Shown here one piece after another: positions 35,134 to 46,332 of a stretch of DNA of 64,000 nt; position 1 is the stretch's first letter; each line of letters opens with the position of its first letter. The stretch comes from Artemia franciscana. Lineage: Eukaryota > Arthropoda > Branchiopoda > Anostraca > Artemiidae. A program made the position numbers and the translations under genes. The stretch covers positions 4,852,171 through 4,916,170 of the forward strand of contig NC_088881.1 of the NCBI RefSeq assembly GCF_032884065.1, in the 5' to 3' direction. The notes below the pieces were generated by a model that had not been told where the DNA came from, did not search any database, and saw only the letters and a program-made list of their open reading frames with translations.

Positions 35134-35905
35134 GGTAAAATAACAATGAAAAAATAAACATGAAAACATTTTTTCAATTGAAAGTAAGGAGTAGCATTGA
35201 AACTTAAAACAAACAAAGATCATTACGCATATGAGGGGTTCTAAAATTAATTTAGCAGAAAGAGCGAGGTATTTAGGAGGAGATAAATACCTTGCTCTTT
35301 ATGCTAAAGTATTTTTAGTAATTTCAACTATTTATTCTACGGCCTTTCTGATTCAGGGGTCATTCTTAAAGAATTGGGACAAAACTTACGATTTAGCGTA
35401 AAGACCAAGATATTAACGAGGGTACAAACCCCCTCATACATAATAGAACAATAATAATATAAAAGTTTGTTACGTAAGTTAATTCTTAAGTTACGTATAT
35501 TTTTTACCAATAAAAAGGCTCGTTAAAAATTAAAAGTTCTAGCTGCCTTTTTAAGTAACCAAAAAATTGGAGGACAACAAGGCCTCCTTCCCCACCCCTT
35601 ATTTCTCAAAATCGTCTGATCAAAAGAAAGAGAAAGCCATTTAGCCGAAAAAAGAATTAATATACAAATTTCATTTTAAAAATTTATATGCGGAGAGCCA
35701 AAATCAAACTTGCATTATTTCAAGAACGTTCAGAAATTAAATAAAAAAAAACTAGTTTTTTAACTTAAAGTAAGGAGTGACATTAAAACTTAAAACGAAC
35801 AAAAATTACTACGTATATGAAATGAGTTGTCCCCTCCGCAATCTCTCCCTCTTTACGCTAAAGTTTGACTCTTTGCCACAATTCTATTATTTATTATAAT
35901 AGGGG
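35134..35905 (+). repeat. R1 repeat, plus copy, truncated
   Basis: Begins AATAACAATGAAAAAATAAAC and carries TTGAAAGTAAGGAGTAGC. A module follows with GCAGAAAGAGCGAGGTATT facing CCTTGCTCTTTATGC, then CTTTCTGATTCAGGGGTC and CGTAAGTTAATTCTTAAG. A second half module starts at 35765 (AAAGTAAGGAGTGACATT). The matching stretch in the R1 array is 48540-47850, minus strand. Confidence 0.75.
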
Positions 35906-35977
35906 GCGAATAAAAAATATTTAATAATTAGTACCTTTTATTAATGGATTTACGTAAAAAAACCAAATGGATATATA

Positions 35978-36072
<95 letters not shown>

Positions 36073-36160
36073 CCCAAGTTTTATTTGAAGCGTATAAAAG
36101 AGGCGTAAATTTTTTATAGTAAAGTGCCTTTTGTATATGTACCATCACCTTGAGGCGAAG
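35906..36160. repeat. (TA)n tract and flanks
   Basis: 35986-36069 is pure TA. The flanks (35906-35985 and 36070-36160) show nothing recognisable. Confidence 0.9.
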
Positions 36161-36965
36161 TTAAAGGGTGGATCTTCCCTTTTTGATATTTTGAAAGGAG
36201 TCCGATAAGGTGACCTTACCTCACCTTTTTTATTTAATAACTCTGTTTTAGATGCCCAAAATTCTGTTAATTTTAGTTGTATTCACCGTGGATTTAACTT
36301 GTCTTTAATAACTTTTGCAGATGACGTTTTGAATCTAAGCCGTACTTTTAGTGGATGTGAAAATGCGTTTAATCAGCTTTACAATGAATATAAAAATATT
36401 GGGCTTTCTTTTAATGTTGAAAAAATTGCTGTTGTAGCTTTCAATTTTAAAGAGACAAATTTTAAAATTGTCTTTTCTTATCTTATCTATGTCTTTTATT
36501 ATCTATTTTCTTATCTTTAGCTAATGTTCAAGTCCCCCTTTCTCAAAAATTACTTTACCTTGGAATGCCTATTGGAAAAAATATGAAAGAAACTGTGAAA
36601 TTATTCCTTGAAAATTTGAAGAAAAAACTGAGAATTGCTTATGCTTCAATTGTATCTAATATTAAACACATTGATAAATTAAATCTTGCGAAAATTTATA
36701 ATAGCCTAGTTGTACCTCATCTCCTTTCTCTTTGTCCGGTTTGGCAGTTTTTTAGTGAACCTCAGAAACTATCTGTTCGTAGAGTATATTTTCGTTATGC
36801 CAAATTCCTTCTCAGTTACCCTCCTTGGACTAGAAATAGTTACTTAATGAGCAAATTCCGCCTAGTTTCTCCTACATCTATTATTGATAAAAGGCTTCAT
36901 GATTTTCGTTCTTCTATGTTGATAGTGTCTCACCCATGGTCAGCATTACTTATTCAATTGTTTGT
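36161..36965 (+). pseudogene. Second LINE type, reverse transcriptase fragment
   Basis: In order: FDILKGVR[stop]GDLTSPFLFN (the family has Q at the stop), then SLITFADDVLNLSRTFSG with the catalytic ADD, then LSFNVEKIAVVAFN. After an insertion come YLGMPIGKNMKETVK and SLVVPHLLSLCPVW with FLLSYPPWTRNSYL. This is the palm and thumb of a non-LTR reverse transcriptase that differs from the CR1-like element at 9980. The two coding halves are in different frames because of a 50-bp pyrimidine-rich insertion at 36470-36519. Endonuclease and 3' end are absent; the clade is undetermined. Confidence 0.75.
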
Positions 36966-37222
36966 TTGTGTTGATTTGTATTTATTTGTAGTTTTTTTAT
37001 TATAATTTAATTATAATACTCTTTAAAAGATCTAACTTGATCATCCAAGCCGTTACTAATATGTTTCATATAGGCTATTTTAATGACTTGGCCAGGCACA
37101 GTGTCTTTTGATTTACCTCAATACTTAGCTTTGAAAATATTCTTAATATTCTTATATACTTTTAATATTCTTATATAAAATAACCCTTGTGTTCAATGAA
37201 TATTATGTAATATTCTTCTTAT

Positions 37223-37414
37223 AAGCTCATTTTGAAGAACTCTTCTTGACCTCTGTAGCTCCTCTACTTTCACAATATATTCTTCCAATTTCGTCTCCTT
37301 TTCTCTTGCATCTCTTTCAGCTGCATCTCGTTCTGACGCAAATCGTTCTGATATTGCCTTTTCTTCTGCCAGGATTTTGTCAAAATTACGCTGCGTCTTC
37401 TCCAGCTCAATAAC
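37223..37414 (-). CDS. zip: Non-muscle myosin II tail exon D
   Basis: The acceptor TTTCATTTTAG (minus) opens 64 codons: VIELEKTQRNFDKILAEEKA, then SERFASERDAAERDAREKET, then VEELQRSRRVLQNEL. This matches the non-muscle myosin heavy-chain rod (remembered zipper: LEKKQKNFDKILAEEKAIS). The rod is a coiled coil that assembles bipolar filaments in the cytoplasm. Entry phase is 0, compatible with exon B at 38849-39209. Homology stops at LQNEL (37223) with no GT donor there; the frame reaches a stop ten codons on. About 150 residues expected between exon B and this exon are not found in the 1.4-kb intron. Confidence 0.8.
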
Positions 37415-38848
37415 CTAAAATGAAACTGATATTGAAAAACACAAGCAGCCACTAACAAGATGGAATCCTTAGGCAATTTTCAACAAGGGTTCAGCATCAA
37501 TCCTCAAAGGCTTTCATGACATATTAACACAAGTTCCAAGCACAAAGCCACCTTTGAACAGAAATTAACGCAACATAAGTTAAATCAAATTGATTCATCA
37601 CTTTCGGGATAAACTAGCCGATTCAGCAGTTTCCTTTTACCATCAGCATACAAAAGGTTATTCCGCCACTCTAGAGCCAGTAATGTTCAATTAACCTTTA
37701 TAGTAATCAGTTTCAAAATGCTCGATACTAGGTACTATTTGAGGTAGCATAAGCGTACACACGACATCACCTGATAACGCGGTTGCTGTAAGTATAACCC
37801 TTGTGTTAAATCATATGATTTGTGTTTTCTTTTTTTCAAAATAGTGGCTTGTCAATCGGTCTAAAAAGTTTGTGCTATTTCATTACTAATTTTAGTTTAC
37901 ACATACAATGAAAACAGTGTTGACAACTGTACTATTTGGTAAAGATATTGTTTTTGTTGAACGTAAAGTTCAAAGAAAGTTATCTTTTTCGGTTTAGCAA
38001 ATAAACAAAAGACATGAGAGAGTCAATCAGCAATATAGCAGAAACTAGCAAACTACAGAAACGTGTTTTCTTTCGTTTACGGTTTTTTTTTTTTTAAGGA
38101 TAAAACATTTTGTGGTAGGATTTCTTATTTAAGCCGATTAACAGATCCACTTTATAGGTTTTGGACTGGATGAGAGATATTCCTAGGCTTTCTGATCGAA
38201 TTTTGCAGACTTTTACGACAGTATCACTGATCTGTTTGGATAAAGTCCATAAAAAGACTATATTCCGTTTTGACAGCTTTATTATTTTCTGTCGAAAATT
38301 TCAATATATTTATATTTCATTCTTTTAACATTTTTGACCCAAGTTCTTTAACAATTTTCCCATCCCTGAATACTAATCCCCACCGTATGCAAGCGCTCCG
38401 AAAATTTTGTTACTAACACGAATAAATAAGAAAAACAAACACAAGCTTAAAATACAGTCACCTGTTCAATAAAAGTGAAGTCATTTGGAAAAACTCAACG
38501 GAATAAAAAGTCAGAAGGAGAAAGGATTCCAACGAAATTTAAGCCAACTGTAATAAAATGGGTATTGAATTCTAATCGAAAATGTAATGTCCATTTAAAA
38601 ATAGCATTTCATACGATTGTGCTCAACTAAGGTCCCTTATTTTATCCCATGACAGATATATAATCAAGGTTTACAGGATGGCTGTAGTTTGTCTCCAAGC
38701 ACTGGGCGACCCTGGATAAAGATCTTTTGAACTAATCTACCCCCTCGCCAGTTGTAAATACACCCAAAGGTACACAGACAATAGACATGGGAGAGAGACA
38801 CACATACTCTTCACGACATATATACATGACTTAAAAGGAAAGTTTTAC

Positions 38849-39209
38849 CTGTGACTCGAGGTGTTTTCTTTTTCTATCAGTCTCAGCTTTGGATGTTGCA
38901 ATTGACTTGATCTCATTAGCCATATCTGCATTTTCAGCCGCCAAAGTTGCCTTAGCTTTTTCCAACGCTTCCTTTATTTTCTTGGCGTTGTCCATCTGTT
39001 CTTGCAAAACTGCCAGTTCTTGACTATGTTTGTGCCTCATTTCCATTAACTGGCTCTCGTGATGACCAGATTCTTCCTCAAGGCTCTTCTTCAGTAATGC
39101 TAATTCCTGTTCGCGTTTTGTTCTCAGCTCTTGCTCCGCAGCAGTTGTGGCCTTAAGAGCCTCGAATTCTTTATTTGATTCTTGAAGGGCTATCTGTTCC
39201 TTGTTGAGC
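38849..39209 (-). CDS. zip: Non-muscle myosin II tail exon B, copy 1
   Basis: Acceptor TTTATTTTCAG and donor CACAG|GTAAAAC bound 361 bases: one base completing a codon, then 120 codons. They read LNKEQIALQESNKEFEALKA, then TTAAEQELRTKREQELALLK, then MEMRHKHSQELAVLQEQM, ending KRKHLESQ. Remembered zipper residues TTAAQQELRSKREQEL and DMRHKHSQEL identify the family; muscle myosin differs here. The start aligns with zipper's LHKDQ segment but jumps to EALK, so roughly 90-100 rod residues are missing. Phases 2 in, 0 out. A near-identical copy lies at 44272-44632. Confidence 0.9.
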
Positions 39210-40472
39210 CTGAAAATAAATAATTTTTAACAACAGCACCGTTTTCGGTAGCAGCAACTGCCAATTGCCAACTGCAGATAGCAGAAGAACTGCCAATTTT
39301 CCGCTCGACCTACTCCCCACACTGCTCTTTTGGCAATACCCAGCCCAAGTTATTTCAAGAAGCGAGTAACGGACCTCTTACGTTTTATTAAATATTTTCC
39401 AAAAACTTTCGTGCAATTAAAAAGATAAAAATCGGTTGAGTAAACTTACTATTTATTTACATGTTATGGGAATAAAACCAATTGAAAGCACAATTTTCAT
39501 TAAAAGAACTTCCTGTCTAATTTTGTCCTGTTTAATTAGCAACTTTCGGGCTAGCATAGGGTGACTTTTTATACCAAAGGCTTATCCAAGGTTTGAATCA
39601 CTACTATAGGGTGACACTACTTCCTAGTCTTTAAAAGTTCTCAAGTTGAGTTTAATACTTTTTTTTGCAAAATAGTTAGAAAGTGAATAATATTTCGAGG
39701 AGAAGACAAAAAAAGTGATATAAGCTGAATTATAAATATAATTCCACACATAATTATACCTATAGAATAAAAGATAAAAACTGACAATAGAGATTTTCAG
39801 AAAAAAAAACTATCCGTTAGCCAGGGAAATACAAATTTAGAAGAAGAAGAACACAAGAAAAATTCATATTAAATATGTGACAGGTTTATATTAGCAGTCA
39901 AGTCAACTCTCCAACATTCCAGTTACATGAATTCAGGAAAATTTGGTGGTGGAGGGGGGGGGGACAAAACAAATTTTTATGTATCTACAAGGAGGAGATA
40001 TGTGTCTTTTCTGTCATTTTGTTAAAATAAGATACAAAAAACGGCATTTTTTCGATGAAAATACCCAAAAGTTTCCTTTTAATCTGTGTGTGTACGTGTG
40101 GAGGGGGCGGGGAGAGAAAAACTAGAGGTCCCCCTCCCCAAATGGACGCCACTGTAATGTTAATAGTTACTGCGTACACCACTTTGTCATTTTTGACCTA
40201 TGGACCGACACACGCCACCACTATGAATGTTATTGTTTATAATAGCATTATTATTGCTGTTTATAAACAGTCGGTCTTGCTAGTATAAACAAAATATCAT
40301 TCAAAAACAGATAAAAAACAAGTAAATTAGATACTGTACAAATATAACAAAAGGGTATGAAAAGATGGCAAAACCGGAAAATAAAGTTCATGGACAAAAT
40401 TTGACAAATTCATGTGAATAATAGCCATTTGATGTCAACCGGCAAAATATTAAGGGTAGTGACAATAACAGC

Positions 40473-41000
40473 AGGAGCCAAGAGCTCGTATGGTACTTAT
40501 GGCGGGGTCGGAAGAGCCGTGTTTTCCAAGATTTCAGTTTCCCCCTCCAACTCCTCCCCCCTTAATGTCACTGGATCCGGTCGGGATATTTAAACAAGAG
40601 CTCTGAGATACGAGGTCGTTCTAAATATACAATGTCATTAATATCCGATAACCCGTTCTTAAGTTTAAAATGCCTCATTCTTTCTAATTTTTCTTAATTA
40701 ACCGTCCTTCCACTCCCCCCCCCAGATGGTCGAATTGGGGAAGCGACTATTTTTATTTTAATCTGGTCGGGTCTCTGATACCCCTACCAACTTTCAGCGA
40801 TCGCTATATTGATCACTTATCTAGTTTCGGATCTTCTTCATGTAAAAATTGGGGTGGTCCGGATTCGAGCCTGAGACCTCTCGCACCACATGCTAGAATT
40901 CTACCCCTAAACCATAAGTCATACTTAAGAAGAAAAATCATTTGTTTCATTGGCAAATAAAATTCTTTTTTAAAATTTTAATACCAAGTGCCATAAAATA
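40473..41000 (+). repeat. R3 element copy in myosin intron
   Basis: Opens GAGCCAAGAGCTCGTATGG and closes CCAAGTGCCATAAAATA, the two ends of R3. The core holds GGATCCGGTCGGGATATT, AAGAGCTCTGAGATACGAG and AATCTGGTCGGGTCTCTG. A tRNA-like sequence (40851-40919) interrupts its right part. Confidence 0.7.
40851..40919 (-). pseudogene. tRNA-Pro-like relic
   Basis: Minus strand: GGTTTAGGGGTAGAATTC D-arm, CTAGC ATGTGGT GCGAG anticodon arm (four of five pairs), TCAGG CTCGAAT CCGGA T-arm (four of five). The body resembles tRNA-Pro (TCTAGGGGTATGATTCTCGC). By loop position the anticodon would be GTG, and the acceptor halves (GACTTAT and CCACCCC) do not pair. It is a pseudogene or a SINE head. Confidence 0.6.
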
Positions 41001-42077
41001 TACAATAGAAGGATATTAACAAGTGAGAAGGATTGGCCTTAACGCTACCTGTATCTATAAATAAATTTTACAGTTTTTTTTTTTGAAATAATAACTAATA
41101 TTGCCAAAAGAGCCCATGAAGAAAATTATCGATATTTTGACTTGGTATATCTTAATATAGACTAGTCCAAACAATTTCACAATCAATACAATAGAAATAG
41201 TTTAACTTAATCTCCAAATATTTCAGGCTTGATATAAGGAAACTTACCACCTTTAATTAGATCTTTATTTAAATAAAATAAAATAATCTGCAATTTAAAC
41301 TTGTTTTAGGACTTTTAGTTCTAATGAAAAGTTGGCGTTAGTGACGCAAGTAGCGACACGGTAGTAGAGTGGCGTAAGAGGTATTTTATTTCTATTAAAG
41401 CCAAAGTACGTGAGTTCCTTGTTTCATCAGTTTCCTGTATTCTTTACTATGGAAAAAAAAATATGGAATAAATGGAAAAAAAAAATACAAGAAGGTGGTT
41501 GAGAAACAATAAAAAGAAAAAGAGTCCGGTGCGAGAGAGGCCGATGTGATTAATTTCCTATAAGGCTTTCAAAGGGAATTGGGCATAATGGGTAAACAAG
41601 AATTAGGAGGGCGTTGTCAAACTGGAAATTTACTTCAAACTCTAAGGACTCGTTCATCTTAACAAAACGAATTTAGTAAAAAAAACAATAAAAATTGAGA
41701 TTTTTCTCAATTATTGTTTCAAACAATAAAATTGAGATTTCCAGAAAAAAAAACTATCCACTAGGTTAGCAAGGGAAACATAAAGAAAAAGAAAAAAGAA
41801 AAAAGAAAAAAGATCAATGTTCAAAAACAGTCAAAGTAGACGGGATTCCTATACCCCAAGAAAATATATTCTTGTCCTAATACAAAAAAAAACATAAAAA
41901 AAAAATACCGAAAAGTGGATTCCAGGTTTCCTAAATTATAATCAGTAAAACCTTGTTGGTGATGCGGTTCAATTACCTTCAGTATGTGTACAACGATTGA
42001 GGATCGTTGTTCCCCTGAATGAATCGATTTCGGGACTAACGAAGACCATGAAAATAGAATAGCACCACTGAATATCA
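41001..42077. other. Myosin intron, nothing recognised
   Basis: AT-rich intronic DNA present only in copy 1 of the duplication. Short A-rich runs occur near 41780-41815. No exon with rod-like residues is seen on the minus strand. Confidence 0.5.
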
Positions 42078-42735
42078 AACAGTTCGTGGTAACGAACTGC
42101 AGTAAGGAGCGACCCGGCTCAATAGTAAACGAAACTCTAAAAAACGGAATTTTGATGCTAAAATATACATCAAAAGAATCAGATTTTCATACTGATTTTA
42201 AATATCAGCTGATTTTAAATTATATTTTAAATATAATAAGTTTCATTAAATTTAGTCTTTGTCATCAAAAGTTACGAGCCTGAAAAAATTTGCCTTATTT
42301 TAGAAAATAGAGGAAAACACACCTTAAAAGTCCGAGAATTTTAACGAAAATCACACCATCGCATTCGGAGTATCAGAGAACCCTATACCAAAATTTCCAA
42401 GCTCCTATCTCCAAAAATGTGGAATTCCGTATTTTTTGCCAGAAGACAAATCACGGGTGCGTGTTTATTTATTTATTTATTTTTATTTTTTTGCCAGGGG
42501 TAATCGTATCAACCAAGTGGTCCTAGAATATCGCAAAATGGCTCATTCTAACAGAAATGAAAAGTTCAAGTTTGACTCTTTGCCACAATTCTGCTTTTTA
42601 AAACAATTAGAAGCTTTAGCGTAAAGAGCGAGGGATTGCGGAGGGGACAACCCATTTCATATACGGAGTAATTTCTGTTCGTTTTAAGTTTTAATGTCGC
42701 TCCTTACTTTCAGTTAAAAAAAACTAGTTTTTTTT
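42078..42735 (+). repeat. R1 repeat with 5' head
   Basis: Starts AACAGTTCGTGGTAACGAAC, the R1 head (itself a short palindrome), then TAAGGAGCGACCCGGCTC. It runs through CTATCTCCAAAAATGTGG, GCCAGAAGACAAATCACGGG and CAAGTGGTCCTAGAATATCG. A half hairpin module (42570-42712) ends it with CGCTCCTTACTTTCAG. It lies in the myosin intron that copy 2 lacks. Confidence 0.8.
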
Positions 42736-42891
42736 ATGTAATCCTACAAGGAAGTATGCAAAGGCAAGACGTCCACATATTGGACTGGGAAGAGATTAGA
42801 AGAACAGATTGAAATTCTAGGTGGGTGGAAAAATCAGAAGCTTAAAACAGAGCGGTGGGAATATGTTAGAAAACTCGAGACTGAGACTTAC

Positions 42892-43058
42892 CTCTCTTCA
42901 AGATCAGATAAACTGGTTTCATGTTTATCTTTCAGCTCTGCCAACTGTTTTGATTGGGCTACTAAAGACTCCATATCAGTCTGCATGCGAACCAGTCTAT
43001 CTTGAACCTCTGAACGTGCACCCTCAGATTCTTGAAGGCGACTGGTGAGCTCTGACAC
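42892..43058 (-). CDS. zip: Chimeric myosin II tail exon C/A
   Basis: 167 bases between acceptor TATCTTCTTTTAG and donor GAAGAGAG|GTAAGTC. First half: VSELTSRLQESEGARSEVQD and RLVRMQTDMESL, aligning with the rod just after exon B (zipper LAEIERARSELQEKCTKLQ). Second half: SKQLAELKDKHETSLSDLEE, almost the same as the end of exon A at 46333-46530, which belongs upstream of exon B. The join lies near 42957. The frame is open across it; phases 0 in and 2 out fit exon B' before and exon B after. Confidence 0.85.
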
Positions 43059-43676
43059 CTAAAGAAGATATATTGAATTAATTTAGGGCCCTGTAAGGGA
43101 GGGAGGGTGCCCAAAATTTATATGTATTAACACGACAAACTCAGTCCAAATCTCTACAAAAAAAAAAGAAAAAACAAACGCATCTAGCACTGCATTTGCA
43201 ATTATAAAATATAAAATTATTAAACCAAGTTTTTATTGACTTAAACTACATACTAACATGAAAATTTTTTTCCGATTCTAAAGCAACAAATCTTTTGTAC
43301 TAGTTTACACGATAATTTTGGAGCTTACCCACCGATCATTAGTTCCATTTTCAGGTTGCTTTACAGTAAAATATAGGTATATGTACATCCTTCTAGCATT
43401 GTAAAAGGGTGTGGAGATCCCACATTAGGCAGAGTTAATATCAGACTATGAACCAGGTCGGCTTTCTACACATTCATACAAATCCACACGACTCCACCAA
43501 AATTAACATCTATGCCTATTCTAACTCAAAATTGTAGAATTAATACAATGATAAGGCCTAATAGAAATAAAAAGTAGGGAAAAGCTAGGGAAAATTCAAA
43601 AAAATGAAAATAATTATGTTAATGGAAAAAAAAAATTACTAGAAATACAGAAATTAACATATAGAATTTTGATATA
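43059..43676. other. Myosin intron unique to junction
   Basis: Intron between exon B' and the chimeric exon. It is found once only, lying between the two duplication copies. No other signal is seen. Confidence 0.5.
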
Positions 43677-43910
43677 ATAAATAAGAAAAAAAACACAAGC
43701 ATAAAATACAGTCACCTGCTTAATAAAAGTGAAGTCATTTGGAAAAACTCAACGGAATAAAAAGTCAGAAGAAGAAAGAATTCCAACGAAATTTAAGCGA
43801 ACTGTAATAAAATGGGTATCGAATTCTAATCGAAAATGTAATATCCATTTGAAAATAGCATTTCATACGATTGTGCTCAACTAAGGTCCCTTATTTTATC
43901 CTTATTTTAT

Positions 43911-44056
43911 AGGAAGGGTGTGCGAAAGCACAGGTTGGCTGGCCCCCAACCCCCCATTGCACTTCCTGGCTGAAGGGCCAAGAAACGGAGATCAGCACCG
44001 CCGGTACGGACTGTAAAGTCGAATGCCGTATCCTTTACCTTTACCTTTTTTTTTTA
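43911..44056 (+). mobile_element. SINE insertion in duplicated intron
   Basis: A 146-bp insert absent from the other duplication copy. It begins AGGAAGGGTGTGCGAAAGCA, contains CACCGCCGGTACGGACTG and AGTCGAATGCC (B-box-like), and ends TTTACCTTTACC plus a T run. It is flanked by CCTTATTTTAT (43900-43910 and 44058-44068), which occurs once at the empty site in copy 1 (about 38634-38644). A third CCTTATTTTAT at 43889 is an extra tandem copy. Confidence 0.85.
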
Positions 44057-44271
44057 CCTTATTTTATCCCATGTACAGATATATAATCAAGGTTTACAGG
44101 ATGGCTGTAGTTTGTCTCCAAGCACTGGGCGACCCTGGATAAAGATCTTTTGAACTAATCTACCCCCTCGCCAGTTGTAAATACACCCAAAGGTACACAG
44201 ACAATAGACATGGGAGAGAGACACACAAACTCTTCACGAAATATATACATGACTTAAAAGGAAAGTTTTAC

Positions 44272-44632
44272 CTGTGACTCGAGGTGTTTTCTTTTTATAT
44301 CAGTCTCAGCTTTGGATGTTGCAATTGACTTGATCTCATTAGCCATATCTGCATTTTCAGCCGCCAAAGTTGCCTTAGCTTTTTCCAACGCTTCCTTTAT
44401 TTTCTTGGCGTTGTCCATCTGTTCTTGCAAAACTGCCAGTTCTTGACTATGTTTTTGCCTCATTTCCATTAACTGGCTCTCGTGATGACCAGATTCTTCC
44501 TCAAGGCTCTTCTTCAGTAATGCTAATTCCTGTTCGCGTTTTGTTCTCAGCTCTTGCTCCGCAGCAGTTGTGGCCTTAAGAGCCTCGAATTCTTTATTTG
44601 ATTCTTGAAGGGCTATCTGTTCCTTGCTGAGC
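44272..44632 (-). CDS. zip: Non-muscle myosin II tail exon B', copy 2
   Basis: 361 bases with the same acceptor and donor as 38849-39209. It differs from that copy at three positions, all changing the residue: N to S (LSKEQ), H to Q (MRQKHSQ) and R to I (AETDIKRK). The last replaces a basic residue that remembered homologues keep. Phases 2 in, 0 out. Exon A splices into it in frame (AG|G, Arg), giving DLEERLSKEQ, close to zipper's LEERLHKDQ. The open frame and good splice sites leave expression possible. Confidence 0.9.
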
Positions 44633-46332
44633 CTGAAAATAAATAATTTTTAACAACAGCACCGTTTTCGGTAGCAGCAACTGCCAATTGCCAACTGCAG
44701 ATAGCAGAAGAACTGCCAATTTTCCGCTCGACCTACTCCCCACACTACTCTTTTGGCAATACCCAGCCAAGTTATTTCAAGAAGCGAGTAACGGACCTCT
44801 TACGTTTTATTAAATATTTTCCAAAAACTTTCGTGCAATTAAAAAGATAAAAATCGGTTGAGTAAACTTACTATTTATTTACATGTTATGGGAATAAAAC
44901 CAATTGAAAGCACAATTTTCATTAAAAGAACTTCCTGTCTAATTTTGTCCTGTTTAATTAGCAACTTTCGGGCTAGCATAGGGTGACTTTTTATACCAAA
45001 GGCTTATCCAAGGTTTGAATCACTACTATAGGGTGACACTACTTCCTAGTCTTTAAAAGTTCTCAAGTTGAGTTTAATACTTTTTTTTGCAAAATAGTTA
45101 GAAAGTGAATAATATTTCGAGGAGAAGACAAAAAAAGTGATATAAGCTGAATTATAAATATAATTCCACACATAATTATACCTATAGAATAAAAGATAAA
45201 AACTGACAATAGAGATTTTCAGAAAAAAAAACTATCCGTTAGCCAGGGAAATACAAATTTAGAAGAAGAAGAACACAAGAAAAATTCATATTAAATATGT
45301 GACAGGTTTATATTAGCAGTCAAGTCAACTCTCCAACATTCCAGTTACATGAATTCAGGAAAATTTGGTGGTGGAGGGGGGGGGGACAAAACAAATTTTT
45401 ATGTATCTACAAGGAGGAGATATGTGTCTTTTCTGTCATTTTGTTAAAATAAGATACAAAAAACGGCATTTTTTCGATGAAAATACCCCAAAAGTTTCCT
45501 TTTAATCTGTGTGTGTACGTGTGGAGGGGGCGGGGAGAGAAAAACTAGAGGTCCCCCTCCCCAAATGGACGCCACTGTAATGTTAATAGTTACTGCGTAC
45601 ACCACTTTGTCATTTTTGACCTATGGACCGACACACGCCACCACTATGAATGTTATTGTTTATAATAGCATTATTATTGCTGTTTATAAACAGTCGGTCT
45701 TGCTAGTATAAACAAAATATCATTCAAAAACAGATAAAAAACAAGTAAATTAGATAATGTACAAATATAACAAAAGGGTATGAAAAGATGGCAAAACCAG
45801 AAAATAAAGTTCATGGACAAAATTTGACAAATTCATGTGAATAATAGCCATTTGATGTCAACCGGCAAAATATTAAGGGTAGTGATAATAACAGCAGGAG
45901 CCAACAGCTAGTATGGTACTTATGGCGAGGTCGGAAGAGCCAAGAACTTCTTCCCACAAAGTTTCATTACGATCTCCCCACTCTAAGTGTTTTCCAAGAT
46001 TTCAGTTTCCCCCTCCAACTCCTCCCCCCTCAATGTTACTGGATCCGGTCGGGATATTTAAACAAGAGCTCTAAGATACGAGGTCGTTCTAAATATCCAA
46101 TGTCATTAATATCCGATAACCCGTTCGTAAGTTTAAAATGCCTCATTCTTTCTATTTTTTCTTAATTAACCGTCCTTCCACTCCCCCCCCCCAGATGGTC
46201 GAATTGGGGAAGCGACTATTTCTAATTTAATCTGGTCGGGTCTCTGATACCCCTACCAACTTTCAGCGTTCGCCATATTGATCACGTATCTAGTTTCGGA
46301 TCTTCTTCATGTAAAAATTGGCTGAGACTTAC
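44633..46332. other. Myosin intron with R3 piece
   Basis: Intron between exon A and exon B'. It contains G-rich and C-rich runs near 45374 and 45526 and a right-truncated R3 copy (about 45893-46321). The 65-77 codon frames in it (for example 45511-45711) are duplicated in copy 1 and show no domain. Confidence 0.6.

Larger units (their letters stand above)
38421..42957. repeat. Myosin tandem duplication, copy 1
   Basis: Nearly identical to 43677-46398. The match starts at AATAAATAAG (38421) and runs through exon B and intron to ATGTAAAAATTGG (40852). It resumes at CTGAGACTTACC (42881) and ends inside the chimeric exon near 42957. The 2.03 kb between 40853 and 42880 exist only in this copy. 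Intron identity is as high as exon identity, so the duplication is recent. Confidence 0.9.

Noticed and set aside
37270-37476. 68-codon minus-strand frame starting at 37476
   Set aside because: It is a shadow of myosin exon D in another frame; the rod residues are in the frame starting at 37414.
39943-40288. Overlapping 60-77 codon frames near G-rich runs (also 45511-45711)
   Set aside because: They lie in a myosin intron, depend on G and C runs and are copied only because the intron is duplicated.
40851-40919. Functional tRNA gene
   Set aside because: Acceptor halves do not pair and two arms have mismatches; it is kept only as a relic.
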